Shown here in pieces: positions 5,937-6,252 of a stretch of DNA of 6,252 nucleotides. This DNA is from Pseudofrankia asymbiotica. Lineage in GTDB: Bacteria; Actinomycetota; Actinomycetes; Frankiales; Frankiaceae. Under the pieces are notes generated by a model. That model did not search any database. It saw nothing but the letters and a program-made list of their open reading frames with translations, and was not told the DNA's origin. A program made the translations under genes and the position numbers. Each line of letters starts with the position of its first letter. The stretch's first letter is position 1. The stretch is taken from the NCBI RefSeq assembly GCF_001983105.1, contig NZ_MOMC01000021.1, forward strand, positions 8,477-14,728. The letters run 5' to 3'.

Positions 5937-6252
5937 CTAGAGATAGAGGCCGGTAAGGCCGTCGTCGAGGCGCTCGGCGGCCACAGCGTGGATGTCGCGC
6001 TCGCGCATGAGGACATAGGTCGAGCCGTGGAGCTCGACCTCGGCGCGGTCCTCGGGGTCGAAGAGCACACGGTCGCCGATCTGGATGGTGCGCACGGCGG
6101 TCCCGACCGCGACGACATCAGCCCAGGACAGGCGCTTACCCATCTGCGCGGTCGCCGGGATGACGATGCCAGCCTTCGACCGCCGGTCGACCGAGTCCTC
6201 CCGCGGCTCAACAAGAACACGATCATGCAGCAGCCTGATCGGCAGCGAGCCA
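5937..6252 (-). CDS. Divergent GroES/Cpn10-like co-chaperonin, C-terminal part
   Basis: The frame stays open to the window edge, so the start is outside; 104 codons are visible. The Cpn10 signature is clear: IRLLHDRVLVEP at visible residues 5-16, the mobile-loop region with KAGIVIPATA (26-35), DVVAVG (45-50), then IQIGDRVLFDP (56-66), AEVELHGSTYVLMRERDIHAV (70-90). Cpn10 forms a seven-membered lid on GroEL. Compared with ordinary GroES the stretch between DVVAVG and IGDRVLF is very short (TAVRTIQ) and lacks the usual glycine-rich roof loop. The chain also continues about 14 residues past the normal end (AAERLDDGLTGLYL). No groEL lies beside it in the window. I infer a specialised paralogue rather than the housekeeping co-chaperonin; whether it caps GroEL is open. 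An internal ATG at 6141-6143 is not the start, because homology continues upstream. Confidence 0.88.
   Translation of the reverse strand, partial: GSLPIRLLHDRVLVEPREDSVDRRSKAGIVIPATAQMGKRLSWADVVAVGTAVRTIQIGDRVLFDPEDRAEVELHGSTYVLMRERDIHAVAAERLDDGLTGLYL

Noticed and set aside
1..6252. CRISPR arrays, tRNA or rRNA genes, insertion sequences, a CIRCE heat-shock operator
   Set aside because: I searched by eye and found no spaced direct repeats, cloverleaf, terminal inverted repeats or transposase motifs, and no CIRCE inverted repeat. The GroES-like gene's own upstream region lies outside the window.

Overview
The window is very GC-rich (by eye well above 70% in the coding parts). It carries gene families typical of Actinomycetota: a large LuxR-type ATP-binding regulator, a DUF4193 zinc-ribbon protein, a DUF6458-like small membrane protein and a divergent GroES-like protein. 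A Frankia-like or related filamentous actinobacterium is my best guess, but the genus cannot be fixed from this sequence alone.

Layout from left to right. Positions 1-272 are non-coding and clearly less GC-rich than the rest (about 51% over the first 180 bases), with one weak candidate promoter. A small two-helix membrane protein is encoded on the + strand at 273-584. It converges on a very large minus-strand gene, and the 179-bp gap between the two stop codons holds two strong perfect or near-perfect hairpins that look like terminators. Positions 764-4909 (minus) encode a giant LuxR/MalT-type regulator (LAL family, up to 1381 residues). It has intact Walker A and B motifs, a repeat-like helical middle and a canonical LuxR helix-turn-helix at the extreme C-terminus. 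Long Pro/Ala/Gly/Ser-rich linkers with tandem DNA repeats separate these parts.

Upstream of the regulator, on the same strand, is the gene for a 99-residue DUF4193 protein (5045-5344) ending in a four-cysteine zinc-ribbon motif. A 592-bp stretch without a convincing gene follows (5345-5936); it contains several hairpins, some of which exclude each other. The right edge (5937-6252, minus) holds the C-terminal part of a GroES/Cpn10-like protein whose start lies outside the window.

Three of the four genes point leftward (GroES-like, DUF4193, regulator), but the gaps and hairpins suggest separate transcription units rather than one operon. The regulator has no metabolic, transport or biosynthetic gene beside it here, so its target is not apparent. 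I see no RNA gene, CRISPR array, insertion sequence or clear defence system. The points most worth following are the unusual architecture of the regulator, the GroES-like protein lacking a recognisable roof loop, and the structured gap upstream of DUF4193.
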